NCBI RefSeq assembly: GCF_000002235.5
Contig: NW_022145596.1
Coordinates: 30,905,140 to 30,969,139 of the forward strand
Direction of reading: 5' to 3'
Origin: Strongylocentrotus purpuratus
Lineage: Eukaryota > Echinodermata > Echinoidea > Camarodonta > Strongylocentrotidae
DNA: 64,000 bases
Shown here: in pieces, positions 35,274 to 46,762 of the stretch
Position numbering within the stretch: position 1 is the first letter of the stretch
How the letters are laid out: each line of letters starts with the position of its first letter
Program-made: the position numbers and the translations under genes
Notes under the pieces: model-generated
Seen by the model: the letters and a program-made list of their open reading frames with translations, nothing else
What the model was told of the DNA's origin: nothing
The model's database searches: none

Positions 35274-36079
35274 TACCCCATTCACAGTGGCCTCAAACAC
35301 CGCGACAGCAGCGGGACTGTCCCGCTGCTGTCGCGGTGTTGTCTTCAGTGTGAAGGCTCGGACCCGTTATAAACTATCGCGGGATAACACCGCCTCGCGA
35401 TAACGCCGCGACAAACTATCGCTAGGTTCGCCTAGCTACAGTCCCGCTGCTGTCGCGGTGTTTACTCAGTGTGAAGGCTCTCTGCTATAACACCGCGACA
35501 AACACGTGTGATTTGTTTACTTACCTATCACTGACCTCTTTTCTCCAGCAATGGGGAACATAAAGTGAAATAGAAATAAAGTAACCAGTGGATTCAAATT
35601 GATTTTATTATTATGTAGATATTATAATTATCCAAATAAAAATATTTCACACTTCAAAAAATTAAAATATTCTGACTGGAAGCAATAAAAATGCTAGTTT
35701 TTTAAAAAGTAATATGATCGAGGATACAAAAAGCAACTTGACATGTTTACCTTTTGCAAGCTTGCCTCATCGAGCTAGCTACATGAGGAAGAGTGTGTAA
35801 AGTACAGCTAGCGCGCGCAATTTCAAGCAATCGAAAACCCCGCGCTGAAGTATTTCCGGTCATATCGGGGTCACTCGCGGGTCATGAGCCATGCATACAC
35901 GTGTTTGTTACGGAGGTCATAAAAATCACCCGCTGCAGCGTGAATGGGTACATGATATTTATCCCGCTGCTGCAGCGGGATAACTTTTCTACTGTGAATG
36001 CATTTGTAGCGGTGTTATGGCGGTGTCGCCGCTCCGCTACAACGCCGCTACAAATTTCAAAACCACTGTGAATGGGGTA
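35274..36079. mobile_element. 806-bp element with CACTGTGAATGGGGTA ends and TAA duplication
   Basis: Left end TACCCCATTCACAGTGG and right end CCACTGTGAATGGGGTA are perfect inverted repeats, flanked by TAA (35,271-35,273 and 36,080-36,082), as in PIF/Harbinger MITEs. The left part is GC-rich and highly structured: a perfect hairpin with 22-bp arms and one-base centre (35,296-35,340), a GCTAGG-TTCG-CCTAGC stem-loop (35,421-35,436), and a second copy of GTCCCGCTGCTGTCGCGGTG (35,441). The right part has CCCGCTGCTGCAGCGGG (35,963). The middle (35,500-35,800) is AT-rich filler. No transposase. Confidence 0.85.
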
Positions 36080-36082
36080 TAA

Positions 36083-39000
36083 GATTAAAAGATTGAACAC
36101 AAACGGGACAAGATAGCAGTTTCTCAGGCAATTAATCTGGTCTTTCTTCATCTTGGGTCAATCAACATGGGCACCATGATCCTAAGGATTACAAAGACAA
36201 AGCCAAAGGAAGGCATGGAACAGTTTTAGAATATTGCTAATTTAGTGCAGTGAATCAATTGAGCATGTTGTGGTGCAGAGAGGGGATTAGTAAGCCAATT
36301 TTAGCTCTATATATATGGAGAGAAATGCTCAGTACTTTCCACCCTTGAATTAACATGAGTAGCACTGGATTTATGAGCCAAGATGAGGTCTCTACTCTCT
36401 AGATTAGAAGCCATTTCTGACAGGCTTCTCTGACCTTGTCTTGTCTTCTGATCAATATGTTGTCTGTAATATTGGTTAATTGCTTGAGAGAGGTATCACA
36501 GCAACCACAAAAGTGTTCAAAATTGAAGTGCTCTAAGTTTAGGGTGGTATTTTTGTTATGTCCCTGGAGCTTGGGCTTTGGGGCCCATAACCCCTGAAAA
36601 AAATTCTCAAAATAACCACAAATAATGCTTCATGGGGACAAAATCTTTTGTTCAAAATTGGAAATGAGGTATGATGACAATGGTTAGTGGTCATAATGAA
36701 GGGCTGTATATACTAGGGAGCTGGGGGCCTCCATGATCAAGGTTAAATGCCAAGTATGGGTACTTATGCCCTGCTGGTACTAGACCGAAACAAGGAGATC
36801 TAGGCCTATAACATACATGGGGGGGGGGCAATAATACAGCCCTTGGCCAATAGGCATAGCCCGCCACATTGAATAGAGTCAATGAATATGTACAACAGAG
36901 CCCCACACCCAGACTAACACTGTACTCCTAATTAGCATTCCCATTTCCCAGTGTACATAGCAGTGGTAGAAAACAGCATCAACGACGACGACAACCGACG
37001 AGAGAGGTGTCGGTTTCCCTAGCAGAAATAATGGGGGATGGAATTTAATTAAATCACGCCTGATATCGATTGATAGCGATCCCTGGTAGCGGAGGAAGAT
37101 GACAATTAATATTTCCTTTGTCTGGATGGTGGCATAATGAAGTCCTAATTACCTTGCAACGGCACATTTTCTACAATAACAGCTTTTCATAAGCTCACAA
37201 TATTGCCAGTTCTTATTCTCACCTACACTGTACCTACATGTAAGATTTTACACATGTTTTGTTCGCTGTCCGCTTCAGCTCATTTCATTCCAACCATGAA
37301 TACTAGGAGTGGTTGGATTTTATTAGTCTAGATTTACCTGGGTGGATAATACATGAACTAGAAAAGAAATAACCCATAGAAAATGAAATCATCCTGCAAT
37401 GATAATATTTTTTTAATAATCTCCATTGTATCCATATACTGTACAGCCTTACAGGCAATAGCAGCCTTGAATTTAATGAACAAGTAAAGGATTTGATTTT
37501 ACATCTAGCAAACTGACATTAAAGAAGAGAAAATGCAATGACATATTGTCCAAAAGATAACTTTGATCAAAATTTAGCCACAAAAGCAATAATGAAATGG
37601 GATGCATTATGTTTCAAATGCTCTCTAGCTCTTTAATGTCTTTGAGCATTAATTTAGCAAATAGATTTTTATTTAAAGAATACCAACAGACATCATTATT
37701 TGATCCTCTTTGTGCTATTAACAGATTTTGATTGCATTTTGTCAATGCAGGAACAAAGAGGAAAATAATCAAGAAATGTGACCAATTTATAACTACCATA
37801 GATTATTTTGATTGGTGCTTTTGTGAATCAATCACAATATTACTAGATTTAGATTTCAGACAAGAATGAACTCGGGGAGAGTGCAGGGTGAAGGTCTTGA
37901 AGCGCTTCATAACCCTGCCATAATTTCAAACTGGAGCTCCAGATTTAGCTTTCCTGCCATGTAATGCAATATTCAATGTATTGAAAGAATTCATGAGCAA
38001 GGCCCAATATCTACAATATGTCTGCTGCTTAAGTACACAAAGACCCATCCCATTACCAGTACAAACATCGGCCAAGACAAGATGTTTAACCACCTCTGTG
38101 ACTCAAATTTAGCCTCTTTTTTTTGCTCAAAAACTTCCTGTGAGATTTTAAAAGAAATACAATAACATGTACAGCATGCACATGTACATGTATGGCCAAT
38201 TGACTATTATTTTAGTTTGTGTATTTCTGACAGATCATTTTCCAGAGTTGTTGAGCACTATGAGATTTTTGTCTACTATTTTCACAGCCTAACCATCCCC
38301 CACCACTTCCCCCCCCCCCCCTCCCCTCATTTCAGATCATCTTGTATCTCAAAGAATTCTAGCATATTGTACAAGTATTTCATATTTGCCAGCCAGTAAT
38401 GTTACAAAATTAAGAAATCCTGGCTACATCAATGATTGTTAGATTGTACCTTACTTAGAACCCTTCCTACCCCTAACATATACATGTATAATCATATAGA
38501 TGTAGGACCAGATACACGCCCCTTTGTGCAATCTGTCCCTTACCATGCCCCTTTAGCCTGTGATCACTGACGGTCACTAATGAGGGAGAGTGGGGAGGGG
38601 TAATTTCAATCAATTTTCTCATTTAGGCATATGCACAGTAGGGGGCTCCAGGATCAAAATTGCAATGAAAACAGAGGCCTGGGCATGGCCGAAAAAAGTG
38701 ACCGCTTTGGAGTAAATCTTCCCACAAAGTCTTTATTATTATTAAATCTACATGTACAATATTAGAGTAAATAAGGTAAAAATAAAAGACAAATCAGTGG
38801 CAAATTTGGGTGGTTTGGAAAATTTGGCAAAGCAATCAGATACTGGTTATTGTTAAATGAAGTACATGTGTACATGCAACTTGCCAGACTTTCTCAATTT
38901 GGCAAAATCCGCAGAAATGAAAATATAAGTGATCTACATAAGTGGCCGTTCTTCGAACCATATTAGCAGCATGAAAATTTTAGCAAAATATCTGAATTAC

Positions 39001-39750
39001 TAATGGCCTTTGTTCAAAAAATCATGGGGATATTACACGTACCTCGGAAATCCAATATATTTTACCACATGAAGAATGAATATAATTATATATTCAATGT
39101 TTACCAATATTACTATTTGGAATGTCTGAGCCAAGTCATCTAAATCCCTTAGCTTTTCAACATTTTCTTTAATAAATATAATTCAACAGCATTAAATACA
39201 ATATGTAGGCCTACACTACAGTATTGGTGGGGGTGCAAGAGAAATAATTGTAAGATCACTTGCAGAGAATATATTTTCATCAACTGCATAACAAAGAAAA
39301 TATATGCCTAAAAAATGTAAAGTAAAACCAACATGCATTCTGATTATATTACTGACTGATGACACTCTGAGCTACATAACATAGGCTGATTACAATTTTA
39401 AAAAATGAATTATAACCCAAAAAACACAATGTACAAATGTACAAATGTACTAGCCATCACTGCAAAATTGTGGAAACTAGAAACAAATGCATAGCCTAAT
39501 TTTTAGACCTGACTCGATTTCAGAAATGAGTTGCAGCCTTCCAAGCTGTTACTATTTGAGTATGGAGAGAGTATGGAGAGAGTATGGAGAGAGTCTTGTT
39601 GTGATTTTAGAGCTGGTCATGATAAACTTGCATGGAAATGAAATGTTGGCACTGGGCAGGGCAGAAGCATGAGAAGGAGTGAATTATGATGGTTTGTTGA
39701 GAGGAACTGTGAAACTAGACAAGGCATACCCTACATTCCAATTGTGGGTG
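36083..39750. other. long non-coding stretch
   Basis: No supportable gene on either strand. Poly-G near 36,820 and poly-C near 38,311. A 13-bp repeat (TATGGAGAGAG) occurs three times at about 39,560-39,592. Confidence 0.55.
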
Positions 39751-39764
39751 TCTCTGGTCTAGTG

Positions 39765-39806
39765 GGGAAAGAGAGAAGGTGAAAGAGAGAAGGTGAAAGA
39801 GAGAAG

Positions 39807-39849
<43 letters not shown>

Positions 39850-39955
39850 AAGAGAGTGAGAAGAAAAAGAGTCAGAGAGAGAGAAAGAAAGAATCAAAGA
39901 TAGATCTAGAGAAACAGAAAGAGTCAAAGGGAAAGGGAGAGAGAGAGAGAGATGA
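39765..39955. repeat. GA-rich microsatellite
   Basis: GAGAGAAGGTGAAA units followed by GA dinucleotides and degenerate GAAAGA repeats. The Ser/Leu-rich minus-strand frame is an artefact. Confidence 0.9.
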
Positions 39956-40830
39956 ATATTGATAGAATGAACAAAGATATACATGGAGGTCTGCATTATC
40001 TAAGTATTATTGTATGAGACGGCCCAAACATCCCAGTTCTGCCATTAAAGGCATTAAAAGCTCTCCTAGATTCCTAAATATAACTATTCTATTCTATTAC
40101 AAATTCTTCACAAATCAAGATTATGAGAACTACCAAGTGATAGTTAACTAATCTTACTGTTTTGACAAAAGGCTCTCCCAATATAACTTGTCTATTCTAT
40201 CACAAGCTATTACAAGCAGTCATCACAGAAAGAAATGTAAACAAAACAATTCAAACCGTTTCAGTTACAACAAGCACAACAGATTGGAAATTTCTTCAAT
40301 CAAACGTATCCAATAGAATAATCTTCAAATGAGTTCAATTGGGTTTTCAGATTTGAATTGGGATTAGATCAAATGTCAGTGAATCAGTCAGGCACATCTG
40401 GACCATTATTCCCAGGACAATAAGGTGCTTGATAGAATTCAACTAAAATTTGTAACATTACGCTGACTACTGGGCTCCTTGTAGATTCCATCATAATAAG
40501 CCCAGGGACCGTTTCAATTGCTCCCTGTAAATCATCATGTCAACTCACCCAAGTCAAAGACATCATTTCTCTTTTTTCCTTTCGGAGCGTGGGAAAAATG
40601 ATTCTCTACTACTTGAAGGGACAAAACCAAACAAGATCAAAATTCCACATCTGACAGGAAATCACACAATTGTCAGTTTCCTTCAACTTTTCTTGATTTC
40701 CTTTTTGTACCCAGCCCAGGATAAGTGCTTAGGACCGAGAGTACTATGATCACTTCATGTGATTTGATATAACAAGCAGTTTCCTGCAGCAAAGTTTTAT
40801 TGGCCATTCTGGAGGTAGATGAGAGTATCA

Positions 40831-40913
40831 ATGCATCCAGACTACTCCAGACTTCATCGTATAGCCATACGAGTCTTGTATAGCTATACGATAATTCATC
40901 CCTAGTCTGAATG
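40831..40913. repeat. imperfect hairpin, about 40-nt arms
   Basis: ATCGTATAGCCATAC and GTATAGCTATACGAT pair at 14 of 15 positions around a 7-nt loop; weaker pairing (CATNCAGACTA) extends outward. Either a MITE remnant or a structured transcript; no family recognised. Confidence 0.5.
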
Positions 40914-41985
40914 TCTATAGCCTAACGCCAATCAAAGCACCGTTTGAAACAAGAGCTTTAATAATAAAGAATCGAGGTCCCATTCTAGTCCGAACACCGT
41001 TTTGTACAAACTTTGTATAACTGGGCTGCTCTCATATCAACTAACCTCATCAAAATCGGTTTCTTTACACAACATTTCTTTTTACAACTTTCTTTTCTAG
41101 TCTATGCCTGTTCCTTTCGTTATACCGTGGTTCTTTATACAACGTTTCTTTAAGCGAGTTTTATATGAATTTCCTATGGTGTAAACGGGCCATTAGGAGT
41201 TTGATTGGTTGTGGCAGATGGGCATACCACACCCTATTGGGTCAGCAACAGCGACATACAGGTGGTAAGGACATAAACATGACCAATAACTTGACCTTTT
41301 AAAGATGGAATGGATCCCAAAAAGCAGACAGGGCGTTCTTGAGGGATTACAACAGAGCCAAGGTTCTTATTACTACATTGCAGAATGCAGATGGTCATGG
41401 GATTGTTGCTTGTTCAGGTCAAATATGACCAGGGATATGTGATTGTGATGGAGGTGAAACCCAAGGATCTCCATTAAAATAAAATTATATCATAAGTTCA
41501 TAAACATGTATGGTTTTAGAATAACCCCAAATTTTAGTGTATTTGCAAAGTGCATCTGAAAAGCTTTTGGAAGATTCTGGTGTTTTGATAAAAAATGTCA
41601 GAACGTACATGTACAGTACATGCACATACTGTACACATGTACTGTAGGCATATACTGTAGACTTGCACATAATTATTAGGCATGTAAAGGTCTCTCCTAC
41701 CTACATGTAAATCATTATTTCCAGCTACTTTATGTATAGAATGTTAGAAGTTTCCACAGTTTTTTTGGTTAAATTTTACCCCCCCCCCCCCCCCCATAAA
41801 AAAAGAAGATAAGAGCCTCCAAGAAACATGATTTAGGTAGACAGGAGCTGGTCAGGAAGGGGGGGGGTGATCTTATGTGTGTATTTCAGATGGTATAATT
41901 TACACTCTCTCCACTACATAGACAATATATATGCAAGTCTACACAAATTCAACCACATAAAATAATGAACAAGAAGTTTAGACTC
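40914..41985. other. non-coding stretch downstream of ANKRD50
   Basis: A GTGTAAACGGGCC motif near 41,180 resembles a Harbinger-type element end, but no partner was found. A 17-C tract lies near 41,779. If the splice donor at 41,987 is used, this is the beginning of a 3' UTR intron; if not, it is 3' UTR. Confidence 0.45.
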
Positions 41986-41987
41986 AC
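41982..41987 (-). promoter_or_regulatory. consensus splice donor two bases after the ANKRD50 stop
   Basis: Minus strand reads TAA-TG|GTGAGT: the stop codon (41,990-41,992), two bases, then a perfect GTGAGT donor. This suggests an intron in the 3' UTR. With the stop only two bases before the exon end, such an intron would not trigger nonsense-mediated decay. Confidence 0.6.
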
Positions 41988-41989
41988 CA

Positions 41990-44900
41990 TTATAGGGGTG
42001 TCTCCTTCTTGTACCCATTCCTGGAAGACCCTTCAAAACCAATCTTAGCTGCTTGCTTAATCTCAAGAGGTGATAATCCATTTCCATTTGTAATAATCCC
42101 TGACTGGTTCAGCATTCCTTGACTAGTGCTTATTCCAGTACCAGTATTCGCCTTCCGCTGAAACTTAGGGTTAGTGCAGATGCCACTGCGTCTGGCACGT
42201 GGTTCAGGAGATCCTGGAACACGGTTGTTTTGGGCACCCATCAAGCGCTGGATGTTGATCTGATTGAAGGAATTTGGTAGCGAGGCCTTGCGAGCAAAGG
42301 CCTTCATTTGATCAGGTGTCAGATTCACAGGTTGAGAGTTTGAGCGATGATGGGATGAAGTTATCTTCATTTCATTCTGCTGCATGATCACAGATTGCTG
42401 GAATGAGTGCTTAGCACCATGTGTAGGAGATGGTTGGTTTTGTCCACAGTAATGGCAGGAACCATTGCTGTCATTCATCTGCTTACGGGATAGGCGTGGG
42501 GAGTAATCCTGAGGGGGGTAAGGATGAGAACCATTGGAAGGGTTCTGAAAGGATGTGTTCAGTTCCTGGCTATTGATGCTTCCTAGAGAGCTGGCCCTGT
42601 AGAGAGATTGCTGACATTCTTGGTGCTGTTGGATCAGGTGCATGTGACTTTGCTGCTTATGCCAAGGAGATGGGACATCTTGATGATTCTGAAAATGCCC
42701 ATTTCCCATCTTGGGAGGCTTCTGCTGACTGCTCGTCCGAGGTACAGCACGTCTCGTTGGAGATGGTGAAGCAGACTTGACGTTGTGTACCATGATGTGT
42801 TGTGAAGATCCATTGGGTAGGGGATTTGAAGATTTGCGAACCCTCTGAGGAGTTGGCGGTGGCTTCCGCTCATCTGAATTTGTTGGGGAGCTTGGAGCAC
42901 TTGAGGAGCTCTGGCGTCTAGGGGAGTGCCTTGGAGATGGTTGTGAAGATGCCTCACTAGGAGTTGCTGAGAGCTGTTCCCTCTGTTGATGCATCGATGG
43001 TGATGATGAGCGAGAGGATGCATGAGCAGGAGACTGTGCTCTACGGGAAGCGGCACTGGATGCTCCAGACGGATGCCTCCTACTACCATGCTTTGGAGTT
43101 CCTTGCAGCTGCTCTGAACTGTGAGCTGTAGTGATGTTTTCAGGTATCGTCTGAAAAGAGCTTGTAGGTGTAATTTTTGTTGGTGTGCCATTTCTCATCA
43201 GGGCAGGGTCTGGAGAGCAAGTACGAGGAGAAGGTGCTCGCTTGTGTGATACCATATGCTGTTGTACCTGCTCTGTGAAAGACGTTGCTGTTGATCTGTT
43301 TTCTCTCATTCCACTTAGATGTAGGCATGAGTTGTTGGTAGAGTTCGTAAGATTTGATGATGACTTTGTTGAAGGATTTGAAGTGCAAGATTTCCTCTTG
43401 TCATAAGTGGAGTCAGGCGAGTTGGAAGGAGAACTACCTTGGAGTAAGGCACCATTAGTTAACACTGATGGCTTATTGTCACTGTTGCTTGATGACAAGG
43501 AGCTGCCACTTCTCTTCGACGATGCTCTGCTTGAAGGAGGTGACAGAGGGTTCTGAACACCATAATCTTCCAATAACTTGCTGACTTCCTCGTGTCCACC
43601 CTTCAAGGCTACTTTCATTGGAGTACGCCCATGCTGATCAGCATGATTTGGATTAGCACCATACTGGAGTAGGGCTTTGACAACATCAACATGGCCCTCT
43701 TGTGCAGCAATGCAAAGTGCAGAGGCTCCTTGATTACATGTGTGGTTGATGTCAGCTCCTCTTTCCAGTAATACCTTTGCCACTGAGACGTGACCTTGCC
43801 AGGCTGCTGACTGCAGTACAGACCTGCGTTCCTTATCAACTGCATTTGGATTTGCATTATTTTGAAGGATGAGAGAGACCATCTCCGAGTGACCCTGCCA
43901 TGATGCAACATGTAGAGCAGTTCTCCCTTCTGTGTCACAAAGCTCTGTGTCAGCACCATTTGCCAGAAAGGACTGAGCCATAGGGAGCTTATTCTCCAAG
44001 GCAAGCATGTACATGGTTGATCGTCCTTCAGCATCTCTGTAATTGATTTCAGCACCATGCTCCAGGAATAAGTGCACAAGATCCTGGTGCCCCTCTGATG
44101 CAGCAGCACGAAGAGCTGTCCGACCGTCATGAGAGATATGACAAACATTGGCACCATGTAGGAGCAACACCTTTACACCTTCCATATGCCCCTCTTGAGC
44201 AGCAAGTACAAGGGGGGTACGGCCATCCCGATCAGCAATGTCCACAGTGACGTGAGGCCCTTGCTCAAGAATGGCAAGGCAGACATCTTGGTGACCCTCA
44301 TAAGCACACATGTGCAATGGTGTCCAGCCATGGTTATCTTTGTGCATCTCATCTAATCCCCTTTCTAGTAGCATGCGAACAATGTCACAAGTACCTTGTG
44401 ATGCAGCGATTGATAAGACTGTCCTTCCTTCTCCATCAATTGTGTCTACAGCAGCACCCCAATATAAGAGTGTCCTCACTATCGAGGGATGTCCCATAGA
44501 GGCAGCAACGATCAATGCCGTCCTGTTATTGTTGTCAGTATGGTCAACGTCAGCTCCACCTTCTAACAGAAGTTCAACAACAGTTTGGTGACCCTCATAG
44601 GCAGCAACCAGGAGTGGAGACATCCCTTCATGGTCCCTATGATCCACAGCAGCACCTTTCTCAATGAGAAGCGTAACAACATCAGTGTGACCCTGGTTAA
44701 CTGCAATGGACATTGCAGCAACAGATAATGCAGTGCGACCATCAAAGTCTTCATGGTTTATTTCTGCTCCATTGTTAACTAGGTATTCCGCAATGGCACT
44801 ATGTCCCATGTATGCTGCAGCTATAAGTGCAGTCCTTCCTTCATGATCAGCTTGATTTACGTTTGCACCATTATCAATAAGAGTTTTCACAATATCTGCA

Positions 44901-46762
44901 TGACCACCCCACGCAGCTGCTCTCAATGCAGTTCTTTTTTCATTGTGGTCACTACAGTCCACTACTGCACCCTTGCTGAGAAGTGTTGTAACAACATCTG
45001 TATGACCAGCCCAGGCTGCAGAGCGCAGAGGTGTCCAGCCATCATGATCCACATGATCAACCTCAGCATCGTGGCTCAACAACAGAGCAACAGCTTCCAC
45101 ATGTCCATGTCGTGCTGCCAACCCAAGTGCTGTCTGGCCTGTCCTATCAGTCACACCTACATCAGCACCATAGATGAGCAACGACTGCACAACTTCCAGG
45201 TTCCCGCTGTAAGCAGCATTGGCAAGAAGTGAGCGACCATTACTATCAACTTGGTTTATGGATGCACCACTATTGATGAGTGAATGCAGGGATTCCTGCT
45301 TATCGAGAGCATCTTGGAGAATCAAAGAATTCCTGTCTATATCTACGACTCTGGCACCAGCACTGACTAAGAGTTGTGTGACTTGCTTATCCTTTGGTGA
45401 CTGAGAGGCTAGGCAATCATAGAGTGGTGTCCCAGCCCAGATAAGCCACAGTGCAAGAGAGCTACTATCAAGAGGTGGAGAAAGCCCTGCTTGGATCAAA
45501 TTTCTTGCAAAGTCCTGCACCTGCGAAGGAGTCAAATCTGGTGCACTACAGGTATACCTGAGAGCAAGCATGGTGTGGCCTTCAGTGAGACTGCACATGT
45601 ACTTCTGTGTGCAATACTTGACATCTAGGAGCCATTCAGAAAAGCTATGGTGAAAGAGAAGAATCCTGTTATCCTTGCTTCTCACCAGGATTTTGCACAT
45701 CATCTTTAGCCTGTCCTGGAACTCCTCTCTTGTAAGGGCAAAGTTGCGAGTCTTTGCACATGCATACAGTTCCAGCTCAGTAAGAGGGCACTGAGCAGCA
45801 AGCATCACACCAAGAACTGGCCTTATTTTTGTAAAATGTTTTTTCTGGAATAGACGCTGACACAGCCATAAGTATAGTCCATTTAGAGTTCCTGGAATTT
45901 CAGTGATGTCTTGAAGTGAAATGAAGCCATCTGCCACTCCATCTAGGACTTTCTCAAGATACATGATGCAGCCATTACTCTTGATATGCAGTTGATTCAG
46001 CATTTCTGCAGTATCCTTACTCAGCTGTGTACGAATTGCCTCCTCATGATCAAGCCTCCTCAGAATGTACTGCTGCACATCCCTTACTACGTGAGACTTG
46101 CGTAGGTCATCCAGGCTGAGCTTGCGGAAACCTGTGAACATGCGGGTAACAGTCTTACTCTGACGACGTGCACTGCATAGGAGACAAAGCCAAGGTGGAA
46201 AGAGCTCATGGTGATTCGCAAGAAGCTCTGCAATGGTTCTGCTTCCTGCAGGACTGTCTCCTTCCAATACAGGATAAGCCTCATCCACAGAATCCACCAG
46301 AATGAAGCAGTTGCGAGAAGGTGGATTTAGAGAACAAAGAGGCACCAATACTCCATTCTTAAATGCCTCATCTGGATTACGTTCACACGCAGCAGGTTCC
46401 AGGACAGCTTGCACTCTTGGATCCCTCAGCTTTTCATCATAGCCATGGATGAGAGTCGAGCGTGTGATCATGTTAACCAGGCCCAGAATGAACTTTGACA
46501 CAGACAGGGACTCTCGATTGTGAGCCTCACAGAAATGATACGCCAGCATCCTCTTTGTAAGACTACGCTGCTTCCCAGCACTGTTTGGCCAAACAATCTC
46601 GGAGCAGAGGGCACTCTTTCCACTGCCTGGCCCTCCCATAATAAGTGTTCCACATGTTCTTGAAGCTTGCCTGTTGTCCAGGCCATGAACAAGCTTCTGG
46701 AAGGCCCACTCTCGGCAGTAGAACCGCTTTCCTTGGAGCATGCAAGACGTCATTGTGGTCAT
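41990..46762 (-). CDS. ANKRD50: ankyrin repeat domain-containing protein 50 (ANKRD50), complete, single coding exon
   Basis: In vertebrates ANKRD50 works with the SNX27-retromer-WASH machinery to recycle endosomal cargo to the plasma membrane. Seen, 1,590 residues: an N-terminal STAND-type P-loop NTPase with Walker A GGPGSGKS (43-50) and Walker B FILVDSVDE (153-161); helical linker to about 440; about 19 ankyrin repeats (roughly 440-1,070, 17 well formed); a Ser/Pro/Gln-rich, probably disordered tail (1,071-1,590) ending YKKETPL. From memory, human ANKRD50 (about 1,430 residues) shares LQGK.FYCREW at the start, a short insertion in the same ankyrin repeat (MSIAVNQ here), the SPDSTxD and SFTEQxQQH tail motifs and the YKKETPL end; the tail here is longer. 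An in-frame TAA 33 bases before the first ATG bounds the start; the first ATG has a weak context (T at -3), and Met4 has A at -3. The frame is open throughout. Confidence 0.97.
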   Translation of the reverse strand: MTTMTSCMLQGKRFYCREWAFQKLVHGLDNRQASRTCGTLIMGGPGSGKSALCSEIVWPNSAGKQRSLTKRMLAYHFCEAHNRESLSVSKFILGLVNMITRSTLIHGYDEKLRDPRVQAVLEPAACERNPDEAFKNGVLVPLCSLNPPSRNCFILVDSVDEAYPVLEGDSPAGSRTIAELLANHHELFPPWLCLLCSARRQSKTVTRMFTGFRKLSLDDLRKSHVVRDVQQYILRRLDHEEAIRTQLSKDTAEMLNQLHIKSNGCIMYLEKVLDGVADGFISLQDITEIPGTLNGLYLWLCQRLFQKKHFTKIRPVLGVMLAAQCPLTELELYACAKTRNFALTREEFQDRLKMMCKILVRSKDNRILLFHHSFSEWLLDVKYCTQKYMCSLTEGHTMLALRYTCSAPDLTPSQVQDFARNLIQAGLSPPLDSSSLALWLIWAGTPLYDCLASQSPKDKQVTQLLVSAGARVVDIDRNSLILQDALDKQESLHSLINSGASINQVDSNGRSLLANAAYSGNLEVVQSLLIYGADVGVTDRTGQTALGLAARHGHVEAVALLLSHDAEVDHVDHDGWTPLRSAAWAGHTDVVTTLLSKGAVVDCSDHNEKRTALRAAAWGGHADIVKTLIDNGANVNQADHEGRTALIAAAYMGHSAIAEYLVNNGAEINHEDFDGRTALSVAAMSIAVNQGHTDVVTLLIEKGAAVDHRDHEGMSPLLVAAYEGHQTVVELLLEGGADVDHTDNNNRTALIVAASMGHPSIVRTLLYWGAAVDTIDGEGRTVLSIAASQGTCDIVRMLLERGLDEMHKDNHGWTPLHMCAYEGHQDVCLAILEQGPHVTVDIADRDGRTPLVLAAQEGHMEGVKVLLLHGANVCHISHDGRTALRAAASEGHQDLVHLFLEHGAEINYRDAEGRSTMYMLALENKLPMAQSFLANGADTELCDTEGRTALHVASWQGHSEMVSLILQNNANPNAVDKERRSVLQSAAWQGHVSVAKVLLERGADINHTCNQGASALCIAAQEGHVDVVKALLQYGANPNHADQHGRTPMKVALKGGHEEVSKLLEDYGVQNPLSPPSSRASSKRSGSSLSSSNSDNKPSVLTNGALLQGSSPSNSPDSTYDKRKSCTSNPSTKSSSNLTNSTNNSCLHLSGMRENRSTATSFTEQVQQHMVSHKRAPSPRTCSPDPALMRNGTPTKITPTSSFQTIPENITTAHSSEQLQGTPKHGSRRHPSGASSAASRRAQSPAHASSRSSSPSMHQQREQLSATPSEASSQPSPRHSPRRQSSSSAPSSPTNSDERKPPPTPQRVRKSSNPLPNGSSQHIMVHNVKSASPSPTRRAVPRTSSQQKPPKMGNGHFQNHQDVPSPWHKQQSHMHLIQQHQECQQSLYRASSLGSINSQELNTSFQNPSNGSHPYPPQDYSPRLSRKQMNDSNGSCHYCGQNQPSPTHGAKHSFQQSVIMQQNEMKITSSHHRSNSQPVNLTPDQMKAFARKASLPNSFNQINIQRLMGAQNNRVPGSPEPRARRSGICTNPKFQRKANTGTGISTSQGMLNQSGIITNGNGLSPLEIKQAAKIGFEGSSRNGYKKETPL

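Noticed and set aside
42634-45404. Several antisense and alternate-frame open stretches of 60-185 codons across ANKRD50
   Set aside because: Shadows of the ANKRD50 coding frame; ankyrin repeat codons leave other frames open periodically.
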